A stretch of 64,000 nucleotides of DNA from Thermoproteota archaeon (GTDB lineage: Archaea > Korarchaeota > Korarchaeia > Korarchaeales > Korarchaeaceae): NCBI GenBank assembly GCA_027491415.1, contig JAOZFH010000063.1, forward strand, positions 32,768-96,767, written 5' to 3'. Below the pieces are notes generated by a model. It was not told the DNA's origin and made no database searches. It was given only the letters and a program-made list of their open reading frames with translations. Every line of letters starts with the position of its first letter. Position 1 is the stretch's first letter. The position numbers were made by a program, and so were the translations under genes. Of this stretch, positions 8,262-15,568 are shown one piece after another.

Positions 8262-8602
8262 GCCTCGTGGATCTCGAGCTGGAGAGGCTGAGGGAGTGGA
8301 GGAGGTACTTGGAGGATCCGCTGAGGTACGCCCGGAGGATGAGGGAGGTGGCTAGGAGGGTAGACCCAGAGGCCAGGGTCATCCTATACGGCAGCAGGGT
8401 GTCTGGCGAGGCCAGGCCCGACAGCGACGTTGACGTGCTCGTGGTAACGAGGGTGGCGGGGGACGCGTGGGCGAGGGCCAGGCTGAGGGTTGAGATAGCC
8501 AGGGAGATCGGAGACTACACGCCCTTCGAGATCCACATAGTCACGCCGGAGGAGTTCGAGCGCTGGTACGGCAGGTTCATCGGAGACCACATTGAGGCGT
8601 GA
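8243..8602 (+). CDS. MNT-domain nucleotidyltransferase (antitoxin, second copy)
   Basis: 119 residues with the complete nucleotidyltransferase signature: GSRVSG followed by DSDVDVLVV. In known HEPN-MNT modules this protein adds AMP units to its HEPN partner and silences it. It starts at GTG 8243 inside the end of the HEPN gene. This copy is intact and shows how the first copy at 573 should look at its N-terminus (LEDPLRYARRMREVARR before the catalytic core). Confidence 0.85.
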   Translation: MPEEGLSLVDLELERLREWRRYLEDPLRYARRMREVARRVDPEARVILYGSRVSGEARPDSDVDVLVVTRVAGDAWARARLRVEIAREIGDYTPFEIHIVTPEEFERWYGRFIGDHIEA

Positions 8603-8691
8603 GGCACGCACCCCAGCCAGGAGGGGCAAAAGACTGTCTCCTCCTGGACGCCAAGAGCAGGATATCCAGCATCTCTCGTAGCAGCCCGCCG

Positions 8692-8721
8692 ACTTCTGAT
8701 GTTGCTATGGAAGTCAGAAGT
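8692..8721. repeat. Perfect 8-base inverted repeat
   Basis: ACTTCTGA (8692-8699) and TCAGAAGT (8714-8721) flank a 14-base loop. It lies between the HEPN-MNT pair and a short duplicated piece of the next gene. It could be a transcription end or a recombination scar. Confidence 0.35.
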
Positions 8722-8726
8722 TAGGT

Positions 8727-8757
8727 GATGGGTATAGGGACCAGCCATGCGGCGCGC
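8727..8757 (-). repeat. Short duplicated piece of the membrane gene at 8846-9505
   Basis: These bases repeat, with few changes, the stretch near 9443-9470 that encodes AAWLVAIPIP in the neighbouring membrane protein; here the frame gives AAWLVPIPI and stops. It is a remnant left by partial duplication or a failed recombination about 700 bases away. Confidence 0.5.
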
Positions 8758-8845
8758 GAAGAAGTCCCGAGTCGGCGATGCTGCTCGCGACGGTAGACCC
8801 CCCAGTCGCGGTCCATGAGGGGGCTCAGCCCAGCCTGGCCACGGG

Positions 8846-9505
8846 TCAGGCGGCCAGGGCGCCCCAGTAAAGTGCCAGGGCCCACGCCACAGTGACTGCC
8901 GCGAGCAGGGCCCCGATCCCCCTCCTCTCCTCCCCGAGGATGCCCGTGAGCATTGAAGCCGAGAGCCCGAAGGCCACGCCGGGGATCCCCCCCCAGATGA
9001 GGAAGAATATGGCGGCCTCGAGGGTCCCGCGGCCCAGGGTGAAGTCGACGAGGCCCTGGGACGCGAGGGCGGAGAAGAGCGCGGGGCCCGCCAAGACTCC
9101 CGCGGTCAGGGGCCTCCCGTAGAGGTCCTTGTGGGTGGCTAGGAGGAGCCAGAGCGTCCAAGACGCCACAACGATAGGCTGCAGCAGGTCGTAGGATGGG
9201 CACACTGTCGGAGGGAGTCGGCAGGCGCCGAAGCCGTACCTGTAGGCCCAGTAGATGGGAGAGACAGCCAGGGTGGCCAGCCACAGCGTTAAGGAGGTGT
9301 AAAAAGCCCTCCCTCCTATCGGGATTGACCTCGAGCGGGCGACCGAGGCAGCGAGGGGCGCGGCTACCACGTGGGTGCAGAGGAGGAGCGCCAGGGGGGC
9401 GGGGCCCCTCACCCCAACTCTAAGCCAGAGCAGTAAGGGAATGGGTATGGCGACCAGCCATGCGGCCAAGATTAGATGGAATAGGCTTAACCCATCCTCA
9501 CTCAC
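8846..9505 (-). CDS. Polytopic membrane protein, 219 residues
   Basis: Five to six hydrophobic segments separated by short loops, with two Cys in one loop (FGACRLPPTVCPS). The ending (SASMLTGILGEERRGIGALLAAV) resembles the ending of the type a family D proteins (ASGLLGEGRREAGYVLTALV), so it is probably a larger relative. It starts at GTG 9505. The AT-rich run at 9540-9600 supplies promoter-like sequence, with a GTACGTAC palindrome between it and the gene. No known function. Confidence 0.55.
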   Translation of the reverse strand: MSEDGLSLFHLILAAWLVAIPIPLLLWLRVGVRGPAPLALLLCTHVVAAPLAASVARSRSIPIGGRAFYTSLTLWLATLAVSPIYWAYRYGFGACRLPPTVCPSYDLLQPIVVASWTLWLLLATHKDLYGRPLTAGVLAGPALFSALASQGLVDFTLGRGTLEAAIFFLIWGGIPGVAFGLSASMLTGILGEERRGIGALLAAVTVAWALALYWGALAA

Positions 9506-9695
9506 TTGATACCCCCCATTCCTAGCGTACGTACGCGGATAAGTTAAAAAATAAAAAACACAACAGGAAATACCATGTTAATAAAAGCTCTTAATTCCCC
9601 GATCACATCCCTCAGTTCTTCATCGACCTGAAACCCTGGGATCTATTAGAGAGTGGGTCAAACAGAATAAACACCTGTCGGCTCCAGGGGCCCCA

Positions 9696-11009
9696 CTACC
9701 CACCTATTATCGACTCGGCCACCCTTAGGATCTCCTCGAGCGGGTAGTACCCCTGGATCGTGTAGGCGAGCCCCTTGAACCAGAATTCCACCCTGGTCGG
9801 GTAGTACTCGACCCTGGGCCACACGTATACAGTCACACCGTCGATCACGATCTCGTCTGCAGACTCCGGGGGGACGAGCCCGCCCTCAGACAGAGCCTCC
9901 ACCCAGATCGTCAGGTTCTGAGCGTCGGGGACCCAGGGCGCCGGGACGTTGTACACCGCGCACGGGTGGTCCGCGTAGGCCAGGATTACCTCCCTGACGG
10001 CCCACTCCCCCGCCCCGATCTCCCTCACCATCGCCGCCTCGAGCCTCAGCCCATCCGGCACGTACGTTGGGAGCACCAAGCCGGCGCCCTCCGGCACCGG
10101 CTCGCCCGCCGCCCTGTGCCTATCCAGCTCCCTCTTCAGCGCCTCCATGGCTTCCTGTAGCGAGACGAGGTACCCCTGAACCCTGTAGACCTCCGGCCTC
10201 AGGGTCGACTTGGGGCAGCCCTCGGGGGGAGCGATGGACTCGATCACCCTGTACAGCTCCCCCTCCGGGAGGTAGGCCTCCACCGTGTAGTACAGGTCTC
10301 CCACCTGGATCTCTGCGTACCCCGGCTCTAGATCTGGGACCCCGAAGTAGAGAGACGCGGTCGTCGTGCATGTGATCCTGCCTAGGAAGGGCGTGATCCG
10401 GTAGGGGCAGCCTCTGATTGTGCCATCATATCCCAGCTCCAGGTTCATCTTGCCCCTGCCCGCCCTCAGAACCATCTCTGGGCCACTCATCGCGTAGGTG
10501 ACGTAGGGGATCGCGAGGGTCACGTTTCGACCTGGGAACGCGTAGACTACCGCGAACACTTCGGGAACCCCCTGCTTCTCCGCCTCTCTCAGCTGATTCA
10601 TCGCTTGGCTGTGGTTTCCCGCCCCGACCACCATGACCCCAACGAGCCTCATCCCTCCTGAGTAGGAGGGGAGCCTGACTCCCAGATCCGTCAGGGCAGG
10701 CATCGCCTCGTCGGCTGGCAGGATGAAGCCCGTCTCCAGCGGGGGTACCCAGGAGGACGTTGGGCAGGACTCCCCAAGAGCCTTCAGAGCTGAGTCGTTG
10801 AGCCGCAGCCAGGGAGGCTCCTCCTCGGCGTCATTGGCCAGCTGGGGCTCTGAGGATTCAGAGGGTTGGGTCATGCACCCAGGGGCAGATGGCGTCGGGG
10901 ACAGCCTCCTGACGACCTCCGAACTCCGGCGCGCGACGTGAAGCAGGCAAGCCAGCGCGATTAGAGAGAACGCAAGTGCGATTAAGAGTAACCTGCGACC
11001 ATCAGCCAT
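9696..11009 (-). CDS. Membrane-anchored protein with two DUF4367-like modules (copy 2)
   Basis: A 437-residue paralog of the product of 1954-3150. The N-terminal anchor (residues about 7-24) is followed by a Ser/Pro-rich spacer and two modules, each opening with a LPSY/LPTY strand and closing with YTVEAYLPEGELYRVIESI or YTIQGYYPLEEILRVAESI. The second module opens with LPTYVPDGLR, very like LPTYVPKGLR in copy 1. Paired Cys in each module suggest disulfides outside the cell. ATG 11009 follows the stop of the lectin-like gene by a few bases, so the two are one operon, as in copy 1. Confidence 0.65.
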   Translation of the reverse strand: MADGRRLLLIALAFSLIALACLLHVARRSSEVVRRLSPTPSAPGCMTQPSESSEPQLANDAEEEPPWLRLNDSALKALGESCPTSSWVPPLETGFILPADEAMPALTDLGVRLPSYSGGMRLVGVMVVGAGNHSQAMNQLREAEKQGVPEVFAVVYAFPGRNVTLAIPYVTYAMSGPEMVLRAGRGKMNLELGYDGTIRGCPYRITPFLGRITCTTTASLYFGVPDLEPGYAEIQVGDLYYTVEAYLPEGELYRVIESIAPPEGCPKSTLRPEVYRVQGYLVSLQEAMEALKRELDRHRAAGEPVPEGAGLVLPTYVPDGLRLEAAMVREIGAGEWAVREVILAYADHPCAVYNVPAPWVPDAQNLTIWVEALSEGGLVPPESADEIVIDGVTVYVWPRVEYYPTRVEFWFKGLAYTIQGYYPLEEILRVAESIIGG

Positions 11010-11015
11010 GCCACA

Positions 11016-11714
11016 TCAACCTCTCTTGACGTAAAATTCATAGTTCGTTACTTTCTGAACGTAAAAGCACGTGCCGCTCTCATGCTTTGATAGCACATCC
11101 CAAAGGCACCAACCTCCGCAGTTGGGTATGCTGAAATAATGTAAAAGTTTGAAGTGGCCGTAAGCATTTATCCTACATCCGCAGTTAGAGTCGCAAGATA
11201 TCTCAGATACACCACGCACAAAACCTTTCTCATAATTTGGCCCAGAACCGGCGGGTAATCTGAGCTTAGTAACACCATCGATGATTATCTTCCATTTATT
11301 TATAGGTTGGTCAAACCATATCCGGATGTGATGATGCCCTGAAGAAGCTGTTCCTAGAACGTAGTACCCGTAAGTTGTCCCTCTCCTATGTTCCGCATAA
11401 AATGTAGGCTCTGTTAAGCAACCAGCGGGCGAGTATCCCTTACCCCAGCCAGCTTGTATCCACCCGCCGTTCTGAATTAGTAGGTACCTAGCCGTTTTAT
11501 CGTAACTCGAACAGTAGATCCCCGACGGATTGTAGGTATAGATATAGCCAGATACGCCCTGTCTGTCAATTCTATCGATGCAAGTAGTAAGTTCGCAGTT
11601 AGATCCGTAATACCATGCGGGAGTGGAATATACTTCCAAGACAATACCGCTGAAGCTAAGAGTAAGCAAATAAACTAGGCATACCACGTAACTTTGTCTA
11701 AAGCTCGCGGTCAT
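11016..11714 (-). CDS. Secreted lectin-like protein (copy 2)
   Basis: A 232-residue paralog of the product of 1247-1948, with a hydrophobic N-terminus and many Cys (about 12), a TARYLLI-x-N-GG strand, the shared GWGKGY motif, a GHFKLLHY segment and EFYVKRG at the end. The Cys are more numerous than in copy 1, suggesting disulfide stabilisation outside the cell. Its GC content is clearly lower than the surroundings and close to copy 1, so this family probably arrived by transfer. It is the first gene of the operon; the bases 11715-11760 are AT-rich. Confidence 0.65.
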   Translation of the reverse strand: MTASFRQSYVVCLVYLLTLSFSGIVLEVYSTPAWYYGSNCELTTCIDRIDRQGVSGYIYTYNPSGIYCSSYDKTARYLLIQNGGWIQAGWGKGYSPAGCLTEPTFYAEHRRGTTYGYYVLGTASSGHHHIRIWFDQPINKWKIIIDGVTKLRLPAGSGPNYEKGFVRGVSEISCDSNCGCRINAYGHFKLLHYFSIPNCGGWCLWDVLSKHESGTCFYVQKVTNYEFYVKRG

Positions 11715-11840
11715 CTATTATCTATGTTTTCTCCAAATTTTCCTTTTAACCCTTACGCTTGCGCGCTCTAGATGGACGAGATAGAAGAGAAGAGAATAGA
11801 GGTTCTGGTTCTCTTCTCGCGGTCTCAGAGAGAGGAGGAC

Positions 11841-11985
11841 TCAGCTGGGCAGGGACGTGAAGGAGACCAGCCACCCGCCGAACAGGAGAAAGAATCCCAC
11901 GGCGGCTCCGACATCCCTAGGGTCCTCTGACCTGGCCAGGAGCGCGCAGCCTAGGCCCCAGAGCAGTTCAGGGGTCAGGGGGGAG
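11841..11985 (-). pseudogene. C-terminal remnant of a family D type b membrane protein
   Basis: On the minus strand the frame reads LLWGLGCALLARSEDPRD and then a hydrophobic segment up to a TGA at 11841-11843. This matches the ends of the intact copies (IWGLGCASLTKAEDPRD at 6617-7117). The first half of the gene is absent. Confidence 0.55.
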
Positions 11986-12187
11986 CTCCTCACGAGGGTC
12001 TTCAGGGAGCTGGAGGGCTACGGGGATAGGAAGAGGTGGGAGGAGGCGCTGGAGGAGTGCGAGAGGAGGGGCCTCCTCTAGGCTGCTCGCCACGCCCCCC
12101 GGGCGACGCGCCGAGAGGCTGTCGGAGACCCGAGCGCTCCAACCCTCCGCCAAGCATAACGAGGTTGTGGGGGGCCTGCAGAGACTC

Positions 12188-12580
12188 TCAGTCCACCATG
12201 AGGAAGGGCACACGCCATGCGAGGAGGAGCAGAGAGTAGCCCAGGAGTGCGCTCAGGTCCCAAGGCCTCTCGGACCTAGCAACGAGCGCTGATCCGAGGG
12301 AGAAGGGGAGGCTCAGGGCGAGCCCTATGAGGCCCCAGCGGATCACCCCGAAGGGGGCGAAGAGGTAGGTGAGGAGACCCAACAGGAGGGCGAGGGCTGG
12401 CCTCCTCCTGATTGGCCCTGTGAGGCAGGCCACGGCCGAGACCGCCGGGGGGACGTAGAGGATCGTCAAGACGTAGGACAGATCCCGGAGGATGGGGTCT
12501 ACGCCCGTGACGCCCAGCGCGAGGAGGGCTATGAGCGCCAGCCAGGTGTAGAAGAACCCCGGCTCGTCCCTCCAAGGCAC
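12188..12580 (-). CDS. Small polytopic membrane protein (family D, type b)
   Basis: About 130 residues with four hydrophobic segments. GTG 12580 is chosen because it gives PWRDEPGFFYTWLA, the conserved N-terminus of this family, and has TTATTACTTT about 25 bases before it; the longer frame from 12601 is unlikely. It ends in FLMVD. It lies immediately downstream of the family C fragment at 12663-12797, repeating the C-then-D order of 6187-7117 and 51979-53054. Confidence 0.6.
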   Translation of the reverse strand: MPWRDEPGFFYTWLALIALLALGVTGVDPILRDLSYVLTILYVPPAVSAVACLTGPIRRRPALALLLGLLTYLFAPFGVIRWGLIGLALSLPFSLGSALVARSERPWDLSALLGYSLLLLAWRVPFLMVD

Positions 12581-12662
12581 GCTGATGGCAGAGCAGGTCA
12601 AAGTAATAATTCTTTCTCAGAAAAACCTGGAGAAACAAAAAATGTAGGGAAGGGTTTGCGAG

Positions 12663-12797
12663 TTAACCATCGCACCTTGTCCTAGTGGCCCAGCCGTCGC
12701 CTCCCTCATCGTAGTTCCCCAGCCAGACCACCTCGCCCTCAACCACCCAGTCGTGGTAGTAGGGGGTCTCGAAGGCCTCCCTGAACTCCTGTGCCAT
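12663..12797 (-). pseudogene. C-terminal fragment of a Trp/Tyr-rich protein (family C, copy 2)
   Basis: A 44-codon frame with EGEVVWLGNYDEGGDGW and a terminal CDG. It aligns with the second half of the decayed copy at 6187-6530. A stop closes the frame shortly upstream of the ATG, so the N-terminal two thirds are lost. Confidence 0.5.
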
Positions 12798-12854
12798 TAG
12801 ATCGGTGCTCTCAGGCGCACTCTCCTCTCAAAAATGGGGGAGGGTTGGGGGCCC

Positions 12855-13472
12855 CTACCCCTGGCCCGGAACCACCTCGAAGTCGTAAGTCTCGATCAGC
12901 GTGCCCGGCTTCGAGAGGGCGCCCCTCATTATCACGTTGATCCTGTAGCGGCCCGGGGCGACTGCTTGGCCCACCTCCAGCGTGGCGTTGAGGACTTTCA
13001 CCTCCCCCTCTTTCAGGGTGAACGCCGGGGAGGGCCGAATCGCCAGCCTGATCGCGGAGTCCCCCTCCCCGGCGACCAGCTCGAGTGCCTCGCCCTCTAC
13101 CGGCGCCTCTGCAGAGAGGTTCACCTCCAGGGGCCCGGGGAACTTGCCAGGGGTCAGCCCCTCAGGAGGCGGGAGGTCCCTGAGTCGCGTTAGCGTTATC
13201 TCGGGCCTGAAGTCGCACTCCGGCTTGAAGCAGTAGACCTTGATGACGAAGGAGACCGCCTCGCCCTGCCTCACCACGCTGGGGAGTCCCTCGACGCTGG
13301 TCGTCATCAGGGATATCGGGGTCTCGGGTATGTCCTCCGGCGGGATGGTGGGAGGCGCCTTCGTGGCCTCCGGGCTGGCGGAGCCGAATGGGTACTGGAT
13401 CCAGAGACCTAAGGCCAAGAGGGAGATGGAGGCCGCGGTCAACAGTAGGAGGCTAGACCGCCCCATGAGCAT
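12855..13472 (-). CDS. Membrane-anchored Ig-like protein
   Basis: About 205 residues: an N-terminal hydrophobic anchor (residues about 4-25), a Pro-rich spacer and a beta-rich domain resembling the NEW3/CARDB kind of Ig-like fold (VRQGEAVSFVIKVYC, VAPGRYRINVIM). ATG 13472 overlaps the stop of the preceding gene as TGATG, so translation is coupled. It takes the second place in a two-gene operon whose first gene is secreted, a layout parallel to 1247-3150 and 9696-11714, but with a different anchored partner. Confidence 0.6.
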   Translation of the reverse strand: MLMGRSSLLLLTAASISLLALGLWIQYPFGSASPEATKAPPTIPPEDIPETPISLMTTSVEGLPSVVRQGEAVSFVIKVYCFKPECDFRPEITLTRLRDLPPPEGLTPGKFPGPLEVNLSAEAPVEGEALELVAGEGDSAIRLAIRPSPAFTLKEGEVKVLNATLEVGQAVAPGRYRINVIMRGALSKPGTLIETYDFEVVPGQG

Positions 13473-14254
13473 CACCCCCAAATCTTTTCCCCGTCGCCAT
13501 AATCACATGTGGGATTCGTATACTGTCCTACTTGGATGTAATTAAATCCAAGCCTTACAATGTCGTAGTTCTGGTTGCAGTTATCCGTGGGCTCCCTGTA
13601 GGCGTAGCCCTGCTCGGCCTGCCTGAAGTAGGAGGACCCCCTGGGTTTGTACGAGATGGCCGGGTTAAAGTAAACGGGCTTAAGCCAACCCCCGTACTCC
13701 CCACCCTTCTCAGCTATTGAAGCAGGTGCGTGATATCCCGTGGAATCCACGTCAAAGAACTCAGTGCCCAAGTACTCATCGCCCCCCTTGACAAACGACC
13801 AGTATCCGTCGCCCACGTGAATTGCCGAGTAGTACATGTAGGTGTAGGTGGGGCCTGCTGATCCGTCGGGGCCCTTTCTTACGACATAATCGCCCCCAGC
13901 TGGGGGGAGGTAGCAGTAAAACCACGCACCTCTTGGCCGCTCGTGTGCCGTGAGGTAGCCGACTTGGATCCAGTATCCATTGGCTAGGTGAGACCCTATC
14001 CAATAATAGTGCGCTTCTGGGTCTGGGACGTTGTAGTCCGGAACTATGTACACCCTGGTTTTGAACCCCTCACTCCAATACGTGGTTGTCCCTCCCCTGG
14101 CACCGACAGATGGATCAAGCATTCCTGCCAAGTTAAGAGGATTCTCTTGACGGTCTAGGGGTTGCGTTGAGGTTTGGGCAATAATAGAGGCTGTAACCAG
14201 GGGAGAGAGGAGACCTAAAATCCCCAAAACTGCCAAACACCTTCTCTCATCCAT
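13472..14254 (-). CDS. Secreted Tyr/Trp/Gly-rich beta protein
   Basis: About 260 residues. ATG 14254 is chosen because GGGGTGGAG lies just before it; the longer frame from 14284 only adds ten residues. A signal peptide (residues about 5-25) is followed by a beta-rich body with GYWIQVGY, a GGEYGGW segment like that in the lectin-like copy at 1247-1948 (EGEYGGWWD) and late Cys. It belongs to the same broad group of secreted proteins but is diverged. Its promoter block is shared with 1247-1948. Confidence 0.6.
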   Translation of the reverse strand: MDERRCLAVLGILGLLSPLVTASIIAQTSTQPLDRQENPLNLAGMLDPSVGARGGTTTYWSEGFKTRVYIVPDYNVPDPEAHYYWIGSHLANGYWIQVGYLTAHERPRGAWFYCYLPPAGGDYVVRKGPDGSAGPTYTYMYYSAIHVGDGYWSFVKGGDEYLGTEFFDVDSTGYHAPASIAEKGGEYGGWLKPVYFNPAISYKPRGSSYFRQAEQGYAYREPTDNCNQNYDIVRLGFNYIQVGQYTNPTCDYGDGEKIWG

Positions 14255-14303
14255 ATCTCCACCCCGCAGGCTCCTCGCCTGCAAGAGTTTTGGTTAAATA
14301 ATC

Positions 14304-14350
14304 GAATTTAACTTCTGCGCTTTAATACATTTTCAATACTTTCATGAAAC
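14304..14350 (-). promoter_or_regulatory. Promoter-region repeat, copy 2
   Basis: The inverted partner of 1161-1207. It ends about 50 bases before the ATG at 14254. The conserved core includes GTTTCAT, TTAAAGCGCAGAA and TTAAA, with substitutions scattered through it. Confidence 0.55.
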
Positions 14351-14754
14351 TTTTCTTATATTATGTTACATCTCCACGCCACTCTGGGAGGGATCGTTCT
14401 GTATGAAGGGACACGGAGCTACGCCGGGCTGAGCATAGAGGCACGCCAGGGCCGCTACGGCCGTGGGTGATGAAGGGGAAGTTCAGGACGGTCACCGGTC
14501 CGAGTGTGACCTGTCAGTCGTCGCCTGGACACGGACTCGCTGAAGGGACGCTCCTCCAGCCCGTGGAGCTCGAGTAGACCCTCCAGATCCCCCTCTGAGA
14601 CCTCTCTCACGCTCACGCCTGGCCGCGAATTGAGGTCGGGCACCCTCCTCGGGGCCCCAGCAAGGGCTTAAGGTTGGGGCGGCCGCCTCCTTGGGACGGC
14701 TGCGGAGGGCCCTGGGGGCAAGGTTTTTATCTCCGGACCCGCGAAGGCGAGTTG
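14351..14754. other. Non-coding gap before tRNA-Lys
   Basis: I see no convincing gene. A short minus-strand frame at 14455-14643 has an antitoxin-like stretch (EGDLEGLLELHGLEER) but no recognisable N-terminal domain or partner. A TATA-like TTTTTATC at about 14723 belongs to the tRNA gene. Confidence 0.4.
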
Positions 14755-14828
14755 GGGCCCGTAGCTCAGTATGGTAGAGCGCCCGGCTCTTAACCGGGAG
14801 GTCGAGGGTTCGAAGCCCTCCGGGCCCG
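14755..14828 (+). tRNA. tRNA-Lys (anticodon CTT)
   Basis: A full cloverleaf: acceptor GGGCCCG pairs with CGGGCCC, the D arm is GCTCAG, the anticodon loop is CTCTTAA and the T arm is GAGGG-TTCGAAG-CCCTC. No intron and no encoded CCA. A TATA box lies about 30 bases upstream. The polymorphic-toxin locus begins 75 bases downstream. Confidence 0.93.
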
Positions 14829-14902
14829 CTTCTCTCGCCTTTTCTCGTCTTTTCGAGCTTTCTCCTTCCGAATTTCCGTGAAACAAGCGACCTCGTGGCG
14901 AA

Positions 14903-15475
14903 TCACGTGGCCGGCCCCTGAGGCCCCCTCTGGCCCGATCGAACAGCCTCCTCACTCAGAACCTCAGACTCGCGCCTCGCAGTCTTGTAGGCGTCGTACG
15001 CCGACAGCACAGGGGCCAACCCCGTGGAGATGGCCAGGATCGCGGTAGCGTCGGTCACGACCCCCGGCAGGTCGTAGCGCATCGACCCGACGAAGAGGAC
15101 CCAGGCGGCCGAGACGTACCCCCAGATCTTCCAAGCCCTCCCGGTCCTCCCCAGGTAGGCCTGACCCAGGCCTGGGAGGAACAGCGAGAGCAGAGCTGCC
15201 ACCCACGGCCTCGACCTGAAGTCGGCGCCCTTCGCGGTCCTCCAGGCGTCCAAGATAGACCAGGGGTAGAGGAAGACCAGGGCGAGTATGCACCACATCC
15301 CCGCGACGACGGCCGCCGGCCTCCCCCAGTAGCCGAGCGCCACCACCGCCACCACGAGGGCCCAGAACGTGAGCCATATCGCCAGGCCCCTCCTCCTCTC
15401 TCCGGCGTAGGCCGTGCCCAGGCCTGGCTGCAGGGCTGAGACGAGGGCGGCCAGCCAGGACCTCCCACCCGCCAA
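14903..15475 (-). CDS. TM2/DUF5683-like membrane protein at the toxin locus
   Basis: A 190-residue protein with two repeats of the pattern W-x-A-A-L-x-S-x-x-x-P-G-L-G-x-x-Y (residues about 7 and 97), each followed by hydrophobic helices; this is the signature of TM2/DUF5683-like proteins, which are small helical membrane proteins of uncertain role. It begins at TTG 15475. It is divergent from the toxin gene, with about 95 bases between them holding both promoters. A decayed copy of its C-terminus at 53386-53520 is again next to an immunity-gene remnant, so this protein seems to belong to the toxin system, perhaps in export or anchoring (inference). Confidence 0.6.
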   Translation of the reverse strand: MAGGRSWLAALVSALQPGLGTAYAGERRRGLAIWLTFWALVVAVVALGYWGRPAAVVAGMWCILALVFLYPWSILDAWRTAKGADFRSRPWVAALLSLFLPGLGQAYLGRTGRAWKIWGYVSAAWVLFVGSMRYDLPGVVTDATAILAISTGLAPVLSAYDAYKTARRESEVLSEEAVRSGQRGPQGPAT

Positions 15476-15568
15476 CCCGCATCACCATCGTGAAATTTGC
15501 GCTGGTGGTGGTTTGACATTAGAACAATCAAATCTTATTAGAAATTTGGTTTGAAAGTCAGCCCTTAG

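Noticed and set aside
11975-12081. Plus-strand frame ending in EALEECERRGLL
   Set aside because: A helical tail without a domain; it shares only a vague pattern with a frame ending at 21629 (EVLERRGVKW). Too short to call.
14455-14643. 62-codon minus-strand frame
   Set aside because: An antitoxin-like stretch only, with no DNA-binding half or toxin partner.
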